Assembly (NCBI GenBank): GCA_014378805.1
Contig: JACMMY010000295.1
Location: forward strand, 1-7,817
DNA length: 7,817 nt
Direction of reading: 5' to 3'
Source: Moraxellaceae bacterium
GTDB taxonomy: Bacteria > Pseudomonadota > Gammaproteobacteria > Pseudomonadales > Moraxellaceae
Positions 6,129-7,817 of the stretch are shown piece after piece. The notes below the pieces were generated by a model. That model was not told where the DNA came from and searched no databases. It saw only the letters and a list, made by a program, of their open reading frames with translations. Every line of letters starts with the position of its first letter. Within the stretch, counting starts at the first letter, position 1. Made by a program: the position numbers and the translations under genes.

Positions 6129-7259
6129 TCATTCCGCAGCTTGAATTACTTGAGTTAACGCTTCCAAGAAACGCTTGTTTTCGGTAAAGGTACCGATTGA
6201 AACACGAATATATTCAGGCATACCATAACCCGCAATTGGACGGACAATCACACCCAATTTCAGCAAATCTTGGAATACTTGAGTGCCTTGACGCTGAACA
6301 TCGGTATTCACACAAATACTGATAAAGTTAGCGCGAGAAGGAATCCAAGAAAGACCCAACGCGGTGCAACCGGCTTCCAGTTGCGCCATACCTGCATGAT
6401 TTAACGTGCGCGTTTGATTGAGAAAATCTTGATCACCTAATGATGCATTCGCAGCAGCTAAGGCAAATGAATTGACGTTAAACGGCTGACGGACACGATT
6501 GATCAAATCGGTGATATGCGATGCTGCCAATGCAAAACCAACACGTAGCGAAGCTAAGCCATACGCTTTAGAAAACGTGCGACTAATCAACAAATTTGGG
6601 TATTATTCTAAGAATTTTAGGCTGTTAAAATGTTCTGGGAAATATTCTACGTACGCTTCATCTAATACGACTAAAACATGCTCAGGAACAGTTTGCATAA
6701 ACGCTTCAAAATCTGATTCAGCAAACCATGTGCCTGTCGGATTATTAGGATTAGCCAGAAAAATCACGCGAGTATCGGCGCGCACAGCTTGTGCCATCGC
6801 GAATAAGTCGTGACCATAATGCTTTGCGGGCACTTCAATGCCTGTCGCACCAACCGCTTGTGTCGCTAAAGCATAAATGGCAAACGCATGTTGGCTATAA
6901 ATCACTGTGTCGTCAGGACAAATAAACGTCCGCGCGACCAGTTCCAAAATATCATTTGAACCGTTACCCAAGGTGATTTGTGCCATATCAACATCAAAAA
7001 CTTCAACAATTTTTGCTTTCAGTTTATAGCCACTGCCATCAGGATAACGACCGACGTCCGCTAATTCATTACGCACGGCCTGCGTTGCAAGCGCAGAACA
7101 ACCGAGTGGGTTTTCATTACTTGCCAATTTGACAATGTTATCTAAACCTAACTCACGTTTGAGCTCATCAATCGGTTTGCCTGTTTGATACGGGCCAATA
7201 TTGGCAATGCCTTGATTGGCAGGTTGAATCGTAGTTGATACAGTATTTTCAGAAGACAT
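6129..7259 (-). pseudogene. hisC: HisC-type aromatic/histidinol-phosphate aminotransferase, interrupted by one in-frame TAA
   Basis: Fold-type I PLP aminotransferase of the HisC family. In this pheA/tyrA context it probably transaminates phenylpyruvate and 4-hydroxyphenylpyruvate and may be a second copy beside the histidine-operon HisC (inference). From ATG 7259 the frame shows PYQTGKPI at 23-30, LASNENPLG at 45-53, GNGSNDILELVAR at 98-110, NPNNPTGTW at 170-178 and VVLDEAYVEY at 197-206 (D200 would bind the PLP ring nitrogen). Codon 219 (6603-6601) is TAA in NSLKFLE-stop-YPNLLIS, where relatives have Gln, so one C-to-T change from CAA explains it. The same frame continues intact through SRTFSKAYG (PLP lysine K231), SLRVG and YIRVSIG (substrate-carboxylate Arg near 352) to TGA at 6131-6129. 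The total of 376 codons is normal for the family. The N-terminal product would lack the catalytic lysine. TTG 6593 could in theory restart translation, but no good ribosome site is seen. A sequencing error is a real alternative. Confidence 0.88.
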
Positions 7260-7360
7260 TTATATTTCCAATTAATATCTATAGAACCTAAGTCCTCAAT
7301 TACTATGCTTGAATGTTGTTCTCCCTCCATTTAAAACAGGAAGACTTCAAAGCAACGTCT

Positions 7361-7817
7361 TTACAATACCGCTTTCGGATAAGAACCCAACACACGTAGC
7401 TCTTTCACCGTGGCACGAATTTCATCCAGCGCAGCACGCACATGCGGTTCATCTTGATGACCCGCCAAATCGATGAAAAACACATAAGCCCATTTATCAG
7501 GCAATGCAGGACGCGTTTCGATACTGGTCAATGAAATACCATGTTTGGCAAACGGTTGCAAAATATCAAGTAACGCACCCGCTTTATCATGTGCAGCGAT
7601 GAGCAAAGAAGTTTTATCATCGCCACTTACTGGCACCGCTTCACGACCAATAATCAAGAATCGCGTGGTGTTATTTGGATTATCCTCAATCTTGGCATGG
7701 AGCACAGTCAAATCATATTCTTTCGCAGCCACTTCGCCTGCAATTGCCGCAGAATGCCATTCACTTTTGATCTTACGTGCAGCTTCAGCGTTTGAACTGA
7801 CAGGAATACGCTCTGCT
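7361..7817 (-). CDS. pheA: Prephenate dehydratase C-terminal part with ACT domain (P-protein), 5' end outside window
   Basis: Prephenate dehydratase converts prephenate to phenylpyruvate for Phe synthesis. The frame is open from the right edge to TAA at 7363-7361, giving 151 visible residues; the GTG at 7732 is internal, since ERIPVSSNAEAARK and SAAIAGE upstream of it are ordinary family sequence. The dehydratase end includes IEDNPNNTTRFLIIG, with the conserved Thr-Arg-Phe at visible residues 51-53. A regulatory ACT domain follows from about residue 66, with GALLDIL (the GALV-type motif) and IETRP (the ESRP-type motif), both linked in the family to Phe binding and feedback inhibition. In this lineage the missing N-terminus usually holds a chorismate mutase domain, which cannot be seen here. 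The gene heads the pheA, hisC-like, tyrA-aroA series; the 101-nt gap to the next start is the largest inside the cluster. Confidence 0.96.
   Translation of the reverse strand, partial: AERIPVSSNAEAARKIKSEWHSAAIAGEVAAKEYDLTVLHAKIEDNPNNTTRFLIIGREAVPVSGDDKTSLLIAAHDKAGALLDILQPFAKHGISLTSIETRPALPDKWAYVFFIDLAGHQDEPHVRAALDEIRATVKELRVLGSYPKAVL

Noticed and set aside
2058..6603. Reassigned stop codons (TGA as Trp, TAA as Gln or Glu) or selenocysteine
   Set aside because: TAA is the normal terminator of cyoC, cyoE, tyrA-aroA, pheA and the OMP gene, TGA ends hisC, and the intact genes contain no in-frame stops. The TAA positions would need two different amino acids, and the TGA position expects Trp, not Cys.
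7148..7330. 60-codon leftward frame starting at 7330 with a GGAGGG-like sequence just inside it, overlapping the hisC start
   Set aside because: It runs out of frame through the hisC N-terminus, shows no family motif, and the purine run lies within its own first codons and not upstream.
7330..7361. Terminator or attenuator after pheA
   Set aside because: AAGAC/GTCTT (7361-7357 with 7345-7341 on the - strand) is only five pairs with an 11-nt loop and no clean T run, so it is too weak to call.
1..7817. CRISPR arrays, tRNA or rRNA genes, insertion sequences, riboswitches
   Set aside because: I saw no spaced direct repeats, cloverleaf, transposase motifs, terminal inverted repeats or known leader structures on either strand.

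Overview
The window looks like chromosome from a gammaproteobacterium of the Moraxellaceae, most likely Acinetobacter or a close relative. The grounds are the fused tyrA-aroA gene next to a HisC-type aminotransferase and pheA (a layout known from the Acinetobacter/Pseudomonas side of the gammaproteobacteria), a cyo quinol oxidase operon close to the E. coli type, and moderate-to-low GC. The genus is inference; no rRNA or other marker is present.

Left part (1-1770, + strand): the 3' end of a cytochrome bo3 ubiquinol oxidase operon. cyoC is cut by the window edge, cyoD starts directly after the cyoC stop, and cyoE (heme O synthase) follows 7 nt later. A strong Rho-independent terminator closes the unit.

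Middle (about 1771-3050, + strand): a small accessory islet with two adjacent genes, both broken. The first encodes a zinc-ribbon plus DUF4145-type protein; it carries an apparent one-base deletion in a T run and an in-frame TGA. The second encodes a GFA/CENP-V-type small zinc protein and carries two in-frame TAA codons, both at positions where Glu is expected. The first gene is visibly more AT-rich than its surroundings, and both are best called pseudogenes unless the read is wrong.

Right part (3067-7817, - strand): a predicted outer-membrane beta-barrel protein with its own terminator, and upstream of it an aromatic amino acid cluster in transcription order pheA (partial), hisC-like aminotransferase, tyrA-aroA. 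Together these would convert shikimate-3-phosphate to EPSP (AroA), prephenate to 4-hydroxyphenylpyruvate (TyrA) and to phenylpyruvate (PheA), and transaminate the keto acids to Tyr and Phe (HisC-like). The hisC-like gene is interrupted by a single in-frame TAA before its PLP lysine; the flanking genes are intact.

I found no convincing undescribed system. The most unusual property is the concentration of single-base disabling lesions (three nonsense-bearing genes with four stops, plus one frameshift) beside intact core genes. This points either to real gene decay or to sequence errors, and the distinction can be tested.
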